Made by a program: the position numbers and the translations under genes. Shown here piece by piece: positions 21,953 through 32,990 of a DNA stretch of 64,000 nt. Each line of letters opens with the position of its first letter. The first letter of the stretch is position 1. The notes under the pieces were generated by a model. That model saw nothing but the letters and a program-made list of their open reading frames with translations. It searched no databases and was not told the origin of the DNA. The DNA comes from Solanum dulcamara (Eukaryota > Streptophyta > Magnoliopsida > Solanales > Solanaceae), in the NCBI RefSeq assembly GCF_947179165.1, contig NC_077242.1, forward strand, positions 52,585,097-52,649,096. The letters run 5' to 3'.

Positions 21953-22410
21953 GATCATTATGCTCAACCTCTATTCTTCGAGCATCGTTGCCATCTTAAA
22001 AATGACATTAAATAACCTAGTCAGCCACTCCAAACCTACCAAGCTCACGCTCTTCTAAAATTCCCCAAGAATCTATTTAGGTCCAATCACTCTTCCCCAA
22101 TGCATCCTCTGCACAACACCTTTAACCTCTTTGACTTTAATACTCTTGGAACACCCAAAATTTTGATGCCTCCTTGTATGTTCCAAATCTCCCAACACAA
22201 TATCTCTGTCCCCTTCTTCTTTCAAGAGTTTATGGAAGTATGACTGATATCTCTGTTTAATGAGGGACTCCTCTACCAATACTTTTTCATGCTCATCCTT
22301 AATGCACTTCACTTGATCCACATCGCGTGCCCTTCTCTCCCGCGCCCTGGCTAGCCTGAACAATTTCCTATCCCCGCCTTTCACTTCTAGTTCAGCATAA
22401 AGGCATTCAA
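21953..22410 (-). mobile_element. L2: second, partial RTE LINE copy
   Basis: It duplicates the L1 segment 20310-20770: both encode ECLxAELExKxGDRKLFRL, KCIKDEH, YFHKLL.EEGD and the following RT start. The copies differ at many bases, so this is a separate insertion or an older duplicate rather than a recent tandem. It begins at a short shared word (ATTCAA) with element B at about 22410 and ends where the L1 endonuclease starts. Confidence 0.75.
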
Positions 22411-22750
22411 TTGTTGGTAGTCTATACACATTAAGAGTGACCCATCTTTTTTCCTAAAAAATAACAAGGGAGCACCCCATGGTGAAATACTCGGTCTTAT
22501 AAAACCCTTGTTGAACAAATCCTTCAATTGTTCTTTCTACTCTTTAAGTTTCACCGGAGCCATACGGTAAGGAGGAATAGAAATAGGTTGGATATCAGAA
22601 AAAAGATCTATGCCAAAGTCAATTTCTCTTTCGGGAGGAATACCAAGTAAATTGTCAGGAAACACATCAAAAAAATCATTAACTATAGGGACCGACTCAA
22701 GAGTAGGAGTTTTGGAATCGACGTCCCTAACTCGCACAATATGATAAATG
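22411..22750 (-). pseudogene. Element B reverse transcriptase, N-terminal piece
   Basis: Reads [44 protein letters not shown], then [22 protein letters not shown] and breaks off at the LINE junction. The catalytic palm is missing. A stop interrupts the frame near 22536. Confidence 0.8.
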
Positions 22751-22784
22751 ACCCCTTGAAAATCATTTTTTGGGACTTAATACA

Positions 22785-23279
22785 TTAGATGAATTGATCC
22801 TTAACCACTGAATCATTACCCTTCCATTCAAGAATAGGCTTATTAGGAAAGTGAAGCTTAACCATACGAGTCCGACAATATATAGACGTGTAAGCAACAT
22901 ATAACCAATCTATACCAAGAATGATATCAAAGTCAGTCATGTCAAGTTCAACTAGATCACATGGAATAACTCTGTGCACGACCCATACGAGAAAATTTCT
23001 ATAAGCTCTCTTCGCTAATACCGAATCACCAATGGGAGTATAAACCAAAAAATGTTCTATTAACACTTTGAGGCACACATAAAATCTCATAGTAGTGTAA
23101 GGAGTAACAAAATACAAGTTGACACCCAGATCAAGTAATGTATAAACATTAAAGTTAAAGAATAGTAACATACCCATGACCATATCGGGAGTGTCCTCAA
23201 CATCATGCCTAGCGTAAAGAGCATAAAATCTATTGTTACGTTGTCCATCCTTGGGTTGAGCTTTGGAGCCTTGTTGCAC
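22785..23279 (-). pseudogene. Element B aspartic protease
   Basis: A 164-codon frame contains NVYTLLDLGVNLYFVTPYTT, the retropepsin active-site position, with DLG where C and D read DPG. It continues with FLVYTPIGDSVLAKRAYRNFLV, a block shared with A, C, D and G. DMTDFDIILGIDWL follows. The active site is probably inactivated. Confidence 0.75.
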
Positions 23280-24309
23280 TTGGCCTCCTAGAGGATGACC
23301 TTCTCCACCCTTTTTGGAAACATGAGGGCACTTGGATTGATTATAGCTAATCTTTCCACCTCCACAACACCCATTCCATCAAGCACTTCTCTCCATGATT
23401 CTTTCCACACTTTGCACACTTAGGAAATAAAGGTCTAATATCATTCATACCTCCTTCTCTTTGAGCTTTAGGATATGGAACCCTATCCTTATCAAACTTC
23501 TTCCCTGAGCTTTGGCCTTGTTGAGAGAGTCTACTACTACCACCGGTCATAGAATTGGAGAACCCACCTTCATACTAGGCCCTCTTAGAATCCCTCATCT
23601 TCCTCTCCTTGAGCTTTTCTCCTTCAATTTGTTCGGCAAAAGTCCTGAGCCAAGAAATATCCATCTCCTTAACAAGCATAGTGGTACGACATTCCTTAGC
23701 AACTAAGTTGGATACCCCTGATATAAATTGACTCATTCAGGCATGTAGATCAGAAACTAATGAAGGAGCATACTTGGATAGCTTAGAAAACTTGAGGGCA
23801 TAGTCCCTCATCCCTATATTTCCTTGTCAAAGATTTATGAATGCCAACACCTTAGCCTCCCTTAACTCAAGAGGGAAAAAGTGATCAAGGAAAGCAAGTT
23901 TGAAATATTCCCATTCAATAGGACATTCATCTACCCTCTTCATCATCCATTGAGTGTACGAAACTTGACCAACACCCTTAAGTTTGTATGCCGCCAAATC
24001 CTCTTAATCACCCCCATAATACTCACTATCTTGTAGACCTCATCAATGAACTCTTGAGTATCCTCATCAACTTTTGATCCATAAAAATTTGGAGGGTTAA
24101 TTCGTGCAGACTCCCTCACTCTTGAGGCTGGAGTAGGAACATTAGGAGGAGCCACAATCCCTTGGTTGGTCACCACTTATGCTAGCATAGTAATGGCAGT
24201 TTGGAACTCCGCATTAGTTACTTGGTATGGTAGAGGACCATTGTCTTGGAGGATCTTGGGATTCATTAACATTAGTTCCCCTTAGAAATGGTGGTCTTCT
24301 TTGAGCCAT
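23280..24309 (-). pseudogene. Element B gag
   Basis: Starts MAQRRPPFLRGTN at 24309. Recognisable pieces: RESARINPPNFYGSKVDEDTQEFIDEVYKI (23943-24176), then after a frameshift and stops HFFPLELREAKVLAF (near 23880) and the zinc-knuckle area with CAKCGKNHGEKC (near 23400). It is the particle protein and is destroyed by stops. An acceptor-like TTTTTAG ends 4 nt before the ATG. Confidence 0.75.
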
Positions 24310-24313
24310 CTTT

Positions 24314-24315
24314 CT
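24314..24315 (-). promoter_or_regulatory. Splice-acceptor-like AG before element B gag ATG
   Basis: The minus strand reads CTTTGTGATTTTTAG, then AAAG, then the gag ATG. The B LTR has a GTATGT donor-like site at 26038-26043. Confidence 0.35.
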
Positions 24316-24510
24316 AAAAATCACAAAGAAAGACCATTAGGGAAAAGAAGTCTCACAGTAAACTCTATAGCATGACATGAATCATGAAAGAAGTGAAAAT
24401 TCCTAAAATGCCTCATAGCCTCCTACTCATAAGTGTGTTGCTCTTTACACCCATGAATAAAACTCTACTTGATGCGGCATATTGGACTCCCTAGGATACT
24501 TGAACCTTGT

Positions 24511-24522
24511 GCTTTGATACCA
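24511..24522 (-). other. Primer binding site of element B
   Basis: The minus strand reads TGGTATCAAAGC, one base from the initiator Met tRNA complement TGGTATCAGAGC, and lies 4 nt from the LTR end. The stretch 24316-24510 is untranslated leader. Confidence 0.85.
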
Positions 24523-26037
24523 AGTTTATCATGCCCAGACCTAGGGCCTAGTCATAACATGGCGATCGAAACCCCAAATGGGGTCCAACCAAGACTCTTG
24601 TACATATCATAAGCATATATAAGATAAAGTAAAAGAGGAAACATCATAAGAGAGTCTAAACCATGAATAGTAAATGAAGAATGTCACATGACTACATAGA
24701 CTCAAAAACATTTGTCCAACTAGATGCCTCTACTCATAAACATGGGCGGGGGTTAAGACATGTCCCTAGCTCACCTTCTATATAAAACATAACAAAAGTC
24801 TTTGAGAATAATAACCAATGCGATGAGTTTTCCCTGATAAATAAGGAATCACCATAAACACCACAGGATAGGAAAGCTTAACTAGCCACGTGGATAAATA
24901 TGATCTTCAACCTCAACCCTTATATTATGAGACAATGCAGGCAAAAAGTATGCATTAGTATGTTGAAATGTACTAAGTAAGAGGACATGACATGCAACAT
25001 ATATCATGGGATGCAATGATCAAGTAAGCACATGATAAGATGAGATAAGTAAAGTCATGAGAAAATCATAATGACCAAAGCATTTAAAAAGCATAATTTA
25101 AATAATGACATACATAAGAGATCATACATATGTGGGATAAGAAACATAACCAACAGTAAGACCATGCGAGCTATAACATGGAATCCTCTTGTCTCCTCAT
25201 ACAACGAAGAAAAAAGGGAATCTACTTACCAAGGTAGACTCTACCCCGCTAAGCGGGTCATACATATGCTATATGTGGATCCAATATCTAGGCCATGAAG
25301 GCGACCTATGGTGGCACGTAGTTTAAGAGACATGAGGTTGCTATTAGGGCTTTTGTTAGTTCCCCCACCTCAACTCCACTCAGTGCTAAGTCAAATCCCA
25401 TGAAATATATACATAGCATAAAAATCATAATGACATATATCATAGTCATGATCATAGATTTGAAATCATAGAATAGCTCATTTTCATAACATAATTGAAA
25501 TATGGGCATTTTCCTTCCACATTCCAAATCATACATACATAGTTCAAATCATTAGGCCTTAAGGCACCACATTGGGCCCTAAGTCATCCTTTTCATAATT
25601 TGCATGAAAATCATAAGTTGAAATATGCTTATAGTCTATGATCATAATTGAAATACATAATCATAATTCATACTTGGAAATTAGGATAAAACATGAATGC
25701 ATGATCAATTGACTTGAAAACATGTATGATCATATACTTTCTATCAGCCCATACATAATTCATAAGGATAATATCATTCTGAAGTATAATTGAAAATACC
25801 CATAATTAATATCATGAACCCTAGAGATCAATGTAGGAGAATTCATTAAAAAACTCTTCAATTTAATGCAATAACCATCAATTTATATTAAATTAGACCC
25901 ATAATCACAAGTTGAATTATAATTTATGCAATTGGAATAGAGATCATAAAACCCATAAAGTACCATACTTTAATTTCATAGAAAACTTAAGAATTTGATT
26001 GAGCTTCATGGAAGAAAGAATCCATGAATCAATACCC

Positions 26038-26043
26038 ACATAC
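26038..26043 (-). promoter_or_regulatory. Splice-donor-like site in element B LTR
   Basis: The minus strand reads CTTAAG then GTATGTGGG. It is about 156 nt downstream of the TATA box; the same AAG/GTATGTGGG is found at matching distance in D and F. Confidence 0.4.
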
Positions 26044-26198
26044 CTTAAGTGAGAAAACCAAATAATTTGAAAGAACTTGAGAGTTTTGAGTGAATTTACT
26101 TGAAGTCTTCAATGGAGTCCTTGAGAGTCTTTTGTAGAGAGAAAAATATTTGAGTAGGTGAATTATAGAAGAATGAATAGAATTAGAGGTTTAGTTTA

Positions 26199-26205
26199 AT
26201 TTATA
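26199..26205 (-). promoter_or_regulatory. TATA box of element B LTR
   Basis: The minus strand reads TATAAAT. The position equals that of the box in the F LTR. A partly decayed palindrome (AGGTCCGCGATGCAGA) lies about 105 bp upstream at 26309-26329. Confidence 0.5.
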
Positions 26206-26635
26206 AAGCTAAATTAGTTCCTAAAAATATCTAGGTTCATTAACTAACAATTAGAAAAATGTCTAAAGTGCCCTTAGAAAAAAGTAAATTTGGATAAAAA
26301 CCATCGCTCAGGTCCGCGATGCAGAGATGTTCTCTGATTGAAAAATTTTGAGCGAATGAAATTTTGGCCTAATTTTTTTTACTCGGGAAAAATTGCACTG
26401 AACAGGAGCAAATCTGCGATGTGCACTTTACTGTTTTGCGCAGTTTCTTTGAAAAATTTATCTTTCAATATACTAGTCCTAAAAATCCACCGAGACCATT
26501 TTTCCGCAGATTTGTGACCCCTAATCGATATTTCAGACTCAGATTTATCAAAAAGATTAAGAATAGTGCATTACGTGAGAAGCCTATTCCCAAGGCATTC
26601 TTAAAGTACTTGTGAGCATTTTTAGGAATGTTACA

Positions 26636-27327
26636 CTTTCACCAAAATTCGCACTTACTAAACTTGGTAAAAAACTGCCTATCCCTCAAGGTTTGAAGTA
26701 CAATTCTCAAATGACCCTTATGTTCTTCCTAACCCCGAGAGTAAATCAAGATATCACCAATAAAGAACACTACAAACGTATCAATATAGGGCATAAAACA
26801 CCCTATTCATTACATCAATAAACATCGTCGGTGCATTCATTAATCCAAAAAACATCACTAAAAACTCAAAGTGGCCATACCTTATTCAAAATGCTATTTT
26901 GGGAATATCACACTGCCTTACTCTTAATTGATGATGGCTGGACCGGAGATCAGTCTTTGAGAAATGACTTTCCCCTTGCAATTGGTCAAATAAATCACCT
27001 ATCATATGAATTAGGTGTTGGTTCTTAATGGTCACTTTCTTCAACTGACGGTAGTCTATGCACATCCGAAGAGACCCATCATTCTTTCTCACAAACAACA
27101 TGGGAGCACCCATGGTAAAATACTTGGTCTTATAAATCCCTTTTCCAACAAGTCCTTTAATTTTTCCTTTAACTCCTTTAATTCCATCGGGGTAATTCGG
27201 TACGGAGGAATAGAGATAGATTGGGTAACGAGAGGAGATCCATACCAAAATCAGCTTTCCTTTTGGGAAGGACACTGAGGAGGTCATTGGGAAAGATATC
27301 AAAAACTTATTAATCACAAGGACCCAA
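26636..27327 (-). pseudogene. Element C reverse transcriptase (3' half of C)
   Basis: From high to low: [47 protein letters not shown] (block 26886-27317), then the palm region with FIGDILIYSR where FIDDIL is normal, then the CEFW-type region at 26636. It is cut by B at 26636 and by D at 27328. The upstream half of C lies at 36663-38894. Confidence 0.82.
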
Positions 27328-27404
27328 TATAAGATCCCAAAAATTTGGAAAGTCCTAAAGCAAGGAATAAAAGATGAAATTTTGGAGAATTGCAGAAATT
27401 AACA

Positions 27405-27860
27405 CTAGTGATGACCATGGAAGGCCATTACAGGCCATGATAAGCACCCGGACAGTGGTGAGAAACCATGGTGGAGATTAAGAGAATCAGACCTGCATCG
27501 AAGGTGCCGTGGACCATGGTGTGAACCAGTGATAGTAGTGTGCTCCATGGTGACCCCTCACAAAAGCCCTCAAGAAACATCCCAAGGTAAGGACCACGGA
27601 CGACCACCATGGGTCATGGAGCTTTTTACGGAACGTGGTGTGTTTCCATGGTGGTCACTCTACAGGCCTATAAAAGGACCTATACTACGGCCACGCTTCA
27701 TGGGACGTGATGCCCTTTATGGACTATGAAGGTCTCTGTGAAGAAAGTTCAGCGACTTCTCTGCAGACTTCCAAAAAAATATTTCCCAAAGTCATTTTTC
27801 ATGGGACACCATCAGGGGCCTTGGTGAGCACCACGGACCATGATGTCTCTCTATGAAGCC
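27405..27860 (+). repeat. CCATGG/CCACGG word cluster in D LTR
   Basis: Variants of GACCATGG, CCACGGACCATG, GGCCATGA and CCATGGTGG recur densely and in both orientations, upstream of the TATA box. The 3' LTR has the matching cluster at about 34575-35000. The words are self-complementary or nearly so. Confidence 0.6.
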
Positions 27861-27947
27861 CAGTTCAGACAGATTTTAAAGGGGTATTTGGGTGTTTTCC
27901 TGTGTTTTAATATTAAAGTGTGGTCATTTGGGGGGATAAATTAACCC

Positions 27948-27956
27948 TATATAAAG
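27948..27956 (+). promoter_or_regulatory. TATA box of element D 5' LTR
   Basis: TATATAAAG, 163 nt before the donor-like GTATGT. The 3' LTR copy reads TATCTAAAG (35088-35096), a broken box. Confidence 0.55.
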
Positions 27957-28118
27957 ACCCTAAACCTTCTAAAGCCCTCATTCTCACACTTAGACTCAAA
28001 AACACAAAGTTCTTCCCTATCATGTTCTCCCGAGGATTTCAAGCCAAGTTAGGATTTCATCTCAAGACCTTTAAGCCTCCATTATTTTTAAGCTAGCATT
28101 AGGGATTTATTCCCCAAG

Positions 28119-28124
28119 GTATGT
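28119..28124 (+). promoter_or_regulatory. Splice-donor-like site in element D 5' LTR
   Basis: CCCCAAG then GTATGTGGG. It is kept in the 3' LTR (35260-35265) and at the matching place in B and F. The possible acceptor is at 29944-29945, which would give an intron of about 1.83 kb that contains the PBS. Confidence 0.4.
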
Positions 28125-29738
28125 GGGTTTCATTCATGGGTTATTCCACCTATGAAGCCCAAATGTTTTCTCAACTAAATAACTCAATTTCAAATGATGA
28201 AATCTTATGAGTTTTTATATGATGATTCCAAATGCATAAATTATGGTCTATTTGAAGTTTATTTATCTATATTGGTATATATTGACCCTCAATTTCATGA
28301 AATAGATGATTTGTCAAGGTCCTTATATGAAGGTATGAAAGTAGCTTTAAAGTGTATTTGTGGGTTGTTTTAAGATATATTAATTAATGCATTTCCATTA
28401 TCCTCATGCATGCTAGCATTGTCTTAAATGTATTTGAAGGTTGAATAAAATGAACCCACCTAGTTTCATTATGTTGAAATGAAGTTGAATTGTAAGCTAT
28501 GATTCCAATATGAAAGTTTATGAAAGATAATATTTATGATCAAGGGGAGTCTATGAAATAATTATGAAATAATATATTCCACTTGTGAAAGGACAATTCT
28601 CAGTCGTACAAATCAAATAAAAGGTTTTAATGAGCTATTATAAGGAATGATGTTTTGATGGTTTAAAGCTATATAAATGATTATGTCCTTACTATATGAG
28701 CTATTCCGTGGGATTTGACCTAGTACCGAATGTAGCATGTTGATGGGGACTTGACCTAAGGTGTCCTTAAGTAAAGTCTCATATTGCATTAACTATGTGC
28801 CAACATAGGAACTCTTGTAGGATATGTAGGCTAGTGGATCACAAATAGACCTTAAAGGTAAAGTTAAAGAAATGAATGAAGTTGACTGAGTTCTATCTGG
28901 AAAGTAGTCTCCCTGTGCCAACGTAGGGGGTTCTATTGGATTTCATGTAGTAGCTCGCATGGTCTTAAATGTCAGTTACAGTCATCTTCCCACAAAATAA
29001 ATATTTCAAATGCTATGCACATGACTCATTTTTCATGCATTACATTATGTTTCATATTAAATGTTCTAATGTTTCTTAAATGATTCATGCATGCCTACAT
29101 ACTTACTACATTCAAAGTACTAACACATACTCTTTTGCCTACATGATATCACTATGTAGGTACTAGTATTTCTCCTCTCTTTCCTCTACGTGGATAGTTG
29201 ATTACGTTGATTGCTACATAGTTGGTGAGTTCCCATGTTTTGGGAACAACCTTTCTTTTTCTAGCTTATGACATGTACATACTCTTGATTACTTCTGGTA
29301 CTTCTGATACTTATTATAAGGGTGATCTAGGGATATTTTTTAGCCCCTGCAAATTATTCTTAGTAGAGGTACGCATGGACATAAATGTATGATGTTAAAG
29401 TTTTACCTTTGACTCCTATTTTATGTTATTTCCCTTAGTCCTTTTATCCCTTTATTTCTTTACTAAAATACTATTTTGAATGAATGGGGAATTACGTCAC
29501 TTTTTTCTTTCTTTTATGGAAGAGATCCCTCCATACCAAGAAATTGATTGACAATGGATCGAAGCCCTCCTTTTACTTTGCACTCCTAAGTCTTGGTGAG
29601 CTATGTTTAGTGACTGGGGCGGACCTCTATCAATACCTATAAATATCTAAGGTAAATCTAAGCGTCTTGGGTGAGGTACCTTCAGGTGTCTCATTCACCG
29701 TGTCATATCTATGTATTACGCTTGGGCCATGACAAACT

Positions 29739-29750
29739 TGGTATCATAGC
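29739..29750 (+). other. Primer binding site of element D
   Basis: TGGTATCATAGC, 4 nt after the 5' LTR end (GACA then AACT); one mismatch to the initiator Met tRNA complement. Leader sequence follows to 29943 with no gene. Confidence 0.85.
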
Positions 29751-29943
29751 TCGAGGTATTGAATGGTTCTTGGAGTCCAACATACCACATTGAATAGGAT
29801 CATATTCTTGGTAGTGAAGTGCACTACAACTATGAATAGGATATTATGAGACGTTTAAGAAGGTTTTCACTTCTTTCAAATTTTTGTTGTGCCCTAGAGT
29901 ATCTTAAGACTTCCTCTAACTAATGCACTATTTTGTGTTTTCT

Positions 29944-29945
29944 AG
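29944..29945 (+). promoter_or_regulatory. Splice-acceptor-like AG before element D gag ATG
   Basis: TTTTGTGTTTTCTAG, then ATA, then the gag ATG at 29949. Element C has CTCTAG, ATA, ATG at the same point. Confidence 0.4.
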
Positions 29946-29948
29946 ATA

Positions 29949-30793
29949 ATGCCTCAAGAAAGAGAACCTCCACCTAGAGCATAGGTTGATGATGAGGACG
30001 AAGCTCTTTTGGTTCCCAAAGCTCCAAACCATGAGGATGGGGTAACCCATATAGAATTTTACAATATCATCACATTGCTGGCTCAAGTCATCGCTAACTA
30101 AGAAAATCAAGGCTTTAATCCTCAGCCTCAAGTGCCTACTTCAGCTTCAAGGATTTGAGACTTCAAGAGAATGAATCCGCCCGAGTTCACTGGTTCCAAG
30201 GTAGATGAAAACCCTATGGAGTTTATTTATTAGGTTTACCAAATTATGGCTATCATGTGTGGGCCTCCAAATGAGAAGGCCAATCTAGTGACCTATGAAC
30301 TCAAAGGAGTAAAAAGGGTATGGTACGAGAAATGGGTTATTAGGAGTGGTGAAGAGTTCAAGGGGCCTTTCTATACCGCTTCTTCCCTTTGGAGCTAAGG
30401 GAGGCCAAGATCCTAGAGTTCATTAACCTTTTCCAAGGGAGAAAGAGTGTGAGGGAGTATGCCCACAAGTTCACCAAATTATCTAACTATGCTCCTTTTA
30501 TGGTCTCCGACCCAAGGGAAAGGATGAGAAAGTTTATCTCTGATGTTTTTAGTTTGGTATGTAATAGTCCTCCTCGAAGGTTCAACAAGGACAAGGGTGC
30601 TAACCCGGTGGTTCTAAGAGAGAATGTTGGTGCTCAAGATTTCCCAGATTGTAAGAAGAGTGGAAGGACACATAATAGGGACTGCTCAGCCAGATCTAAT
30701 CCATGCATCAATTGTGGAAAGCCAAGCCACCATCCTAGAGATTGTAGAGGTTGTGGTGGTAGGCCTCAAGGACAAATTGATCATAGTCAATAA
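29949..30793 (+). pseudogene. Element D gag
   Basis: Starts MPQEREPPPRA then meets TAG. The capsid-type region follows: FKRMNPPEFTGSKVDENPMEF, VKRVWYEKWV, then after a frameshift LREAKILEFINLFQGRKSVREYAHKFTKLSNYAPF (30389 onward). The CCHC knuckle CINCGKPSHHPRDC (near 30700-30740) is intact. Compared with element C gag, about 70 residues between SLVC and NSPPRRFNKDK are missing, which is an internal deletion. Particle and RNA-binding protein; inactive. Confidence 0.82.
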
Positions 30794-30829
30794 GCTCAAG
30801 GAGGTGGCCAACGTACAACCGGTTTTATA

Positions 30830-31300
30830 CCTTGCATTGGAGACAAGAGGTTGAAGAAGCACCAAATATTATTACCAGTGTGTTAAAGGTCTTTGCTTTT
30901 GATGTGTATGCATTATTAGATCCGGGTGCAAATTTTTCGTTTGTTAATCCATTCCTGCAAATAGGGTTGATGTGTTACCCAAAATGCTATTAGAACCCTA
31001 TTTGGTATCTACCCCTATTGGTGAGTTGGTTGTTGCTAGAAAAGTCTATAAGGGTTGTCCCATGTCTATTTTGCATAAAGTTGTCCCTTGTGATCTCATT
31101 GAGCTTGACATGGTAGATTTTGATGTTATACTTGGGAGGGATTAGTTGCATGAATTTTATGCCTCTACAAATTATTGGACTCGACGAGTTAAGTTTTAAT
31201 TCCAAAATGATCTATTCTTGAATGGAAAGTTTATGATTTAGTAGTGAAGGGTAGGTTTATTTCTTGTCTTAAGGCCCAAAAGTTGATTACTAAGGGTTGC
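30830..31300 (+). pseudogene. Element D aspartic protease
   Basis: The active-site block ALLDPGANFS lies near 30908-30938, then LLEPYLVSTPIGELVVARKVYKGCP and LIELDMVDFDVILG. The motif is DPG rather than the usual DS/TG, as in element C. Stops and frameshifts lie on both sides. Confidence 0.75.
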
Positions 31301-31353
31301 ATTTACCAGATTAGGGGGGTTAGGGATTTTGACTCTAAAGTCCTTCTCTTGAG

Positions 31354-32300
31354 TTGGTTCCTGTAGTCAACGAGTTCTCTGATGTGTTTCTCGATGATCT
31401 TTCATGTATCCCACCCAAAAAGGAAGTTGATTTTTGTATCGATCTTCTATCTGGTACCCAATCTATCTATATTTCCCTTTACCAGATGGCCTCGGTAGAA
31501 ATAAATAAGTTGAAGGAACAATTAAAGAACTTGTTGGCAAAAGGGTTTACAAGGATAAGTATTTTGCTATGGGGTACTCCCGTTGTTTGTGAGAAGCAAG
31601 GATGGGTTGCCTCGGATGTGCATAGATTACTGTCAATTGAAAAAAATGACTATTAAGAATAAGTACCCAATCCCTAGGATATATAATTTGATTGATCAAT
31701 TGTAAGGGGTAAGTCATTTCTCCAAGATCGATCTTCGGTCCGGCTATCACCACCTAAGGGTGAGGGAGTGTGAAATTCCCAAGAAGACATTCTGAATAAG
31801 GTATGATCACTTTAAGTTTGTGGTGATGCTGTTTGGGTTGATGAATGCATCAAAGGTGTTTATGGATCTAATGAATAGGGTGTTGAAAACCTACCTTGAT
31901 ACCTTTGTGGTAGTTTTCATTGACAATAATTTAATTTACTCTAGGGGTGAGGAAGAACATAAGAATCACTTGAGTGTTGTTCTTCAAACCTTGAGGGATC
32001 AGTAATTGTTTGAGAAATTTAGTAAGTGTAAATTTTTCTTGAAAGAGGTGGCATTTCTTTGTGACACAGTGTCTAGTGATGGGATCGAAGTTGATCCTAA
32101 GAAAACAAAGGCGGTCAAGAGTTTGCCTAGATTATTGTCCCCTTCGGACATTAGGAGCTTTTTGGTTCTAGATGGGTACTATAGAATATTCGTTGAAGGG
32201 TTCTCTACTATCTTGTCTCCTAGGATGAAATTGACCCACAAGAAGAAACAATTCATATGGACAGATGAGTGTGAAAAGAGTTTACAAACTTTAAATGATT
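31354..32300 (+). pseudogene. Element D reverse transcriptase
   Basis: Blocks: VPVVNEFSDVFLDDLSCIPPKKEVDF, SLYQMASVEINKLKEQLKNLL (31354-31656); GYHHLRVRE near 31745; [39 protein letters not shown] (31820-32005); then EKFSKCKFFLKEVAFL, DPKKTKAVKSLPR and SPSDIRSFL (32006-32302). The second catalytic Asp is Asn (FIDN). Stops at TAA and TGA separate the blocks. Confidence 0.85.
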
Positions 32301-32990
32301 GACTTACCTCCGCTTCTATTTTGACTCTACCAAAAGGCTTAGAACGGTTTGTGGTTTATTGTGATGCTTCAAATATTGGTTTGGGTTTTCTTGATGCAAA
32401 ATGGAAAATTTATAGCCTACGCTTCTAGATAATTGAAAGTGCATGAGCATAACTACCCTACCCATGATGTTGAGTTAGCGGCCATTGTATTTACTTTAAT
32501 GATTTGGACGCATTACCTCTATGGGGTGAATGTGGATATGTTCACAGATCACAAGAGTCTCCAATACGTGTTCACCCAAAAGGACCTTAATCTAAGAAAA
32601 TGAGGTGGCTAGAACTTCTAAAAGACTATGACAGAAGAGTGCATTACCATCAGGGTAAGGCCAATGTTGTTGCCGATGCACTTAGTAGAGTATCTATGGG
32701 GAGTGTGGCTCATGTGGATGAAGGGAAGAGGGAGTTGGTGAAAGATGTTTATCGGTTTGCTAGGTTTGGAGTTAAGTTGAGTGGTCCCAATGATGGTGGT
32801 ATTGTTGTTCATAATGGGTCTGAATCATCATTTATGGTAGATATTAAGTAAAAATAAGACCATGAACCACTATTTGTGGAATTAAAGAAGTTGGTAAAAG
32901 AAAAGAATGTAGAAGTCTTTTCACAAGGGATATAGAGCACTACACTACCAAGGTCGTTTATGTGTTCCGGACTTGGATGGACTAAGGAGT
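32300..32990 (+). pseudogene. Element D RNase H and linker
   Basis: RNase H pieces: ERFVVYCDASNIGLG near 32345, then [52 protein letters not shown]. The block 32600-32851 holds LLKDYDRRVHYHQGKANVVADALSRVSMGSVAHVDEGKRELVKDVYRFARFGVKL. The catalytic DAS and DALSR parts are present. Several stops and one frameshift occur. Confidence 0.8.

Larger units (their letters stand above)
17886..26635 (-). mobile_element. Element B: chromovirus broken by LINE sequence
   Basis: Minus strand: 5' LTR 24527-26635, PBS 24511-24522, gag from 24309, protease, start of RT to 22411, then LINE sequence (18793-22410), then the linker and integrase to 17886. About 1.1 kb of RT and RNase H expected between the two parts is missing, as are the chromodomain and 3' LTR. 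The LTR belongs to the same family as that of F. B lies against an RT fragment of element C at 26636. Confidence 0.78.
24527..26635 (-). repeat. Element B 5' LTR
   Basis: 2109 bp, bounded by TATCATGCCC (terminal TG changed to TA) and ATGTTACA. It aligns along its length with the F LTR (58820-60809), for example ATCATAAGCATATATAAG, GAGTCTAAACCATGAATAG, TAGGTTCATTAACTAACAA and GCATTACGTGAG. ORFs inside are chance. It lies against an RT piece of element C, so B inserted into C; the next bases are CTTTC. Confidence 0.85.
27328..29734 (+). repeat. Element D 5' LTR
   Basis: 2407 bp from TATAAGATCCC (TG changed to TA) to GGGCCATGACA. It aligns with the 3' LTR at 34495-36662 through most of its length, but the 3' copy is 2168 bp, so indels have accumulated. 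Features: CCATGG/CCACGG-rich cluster 27405-27860, TATA box 27948-27956, donor-like site 28119-28124. No gene. Confidence 0.88.
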
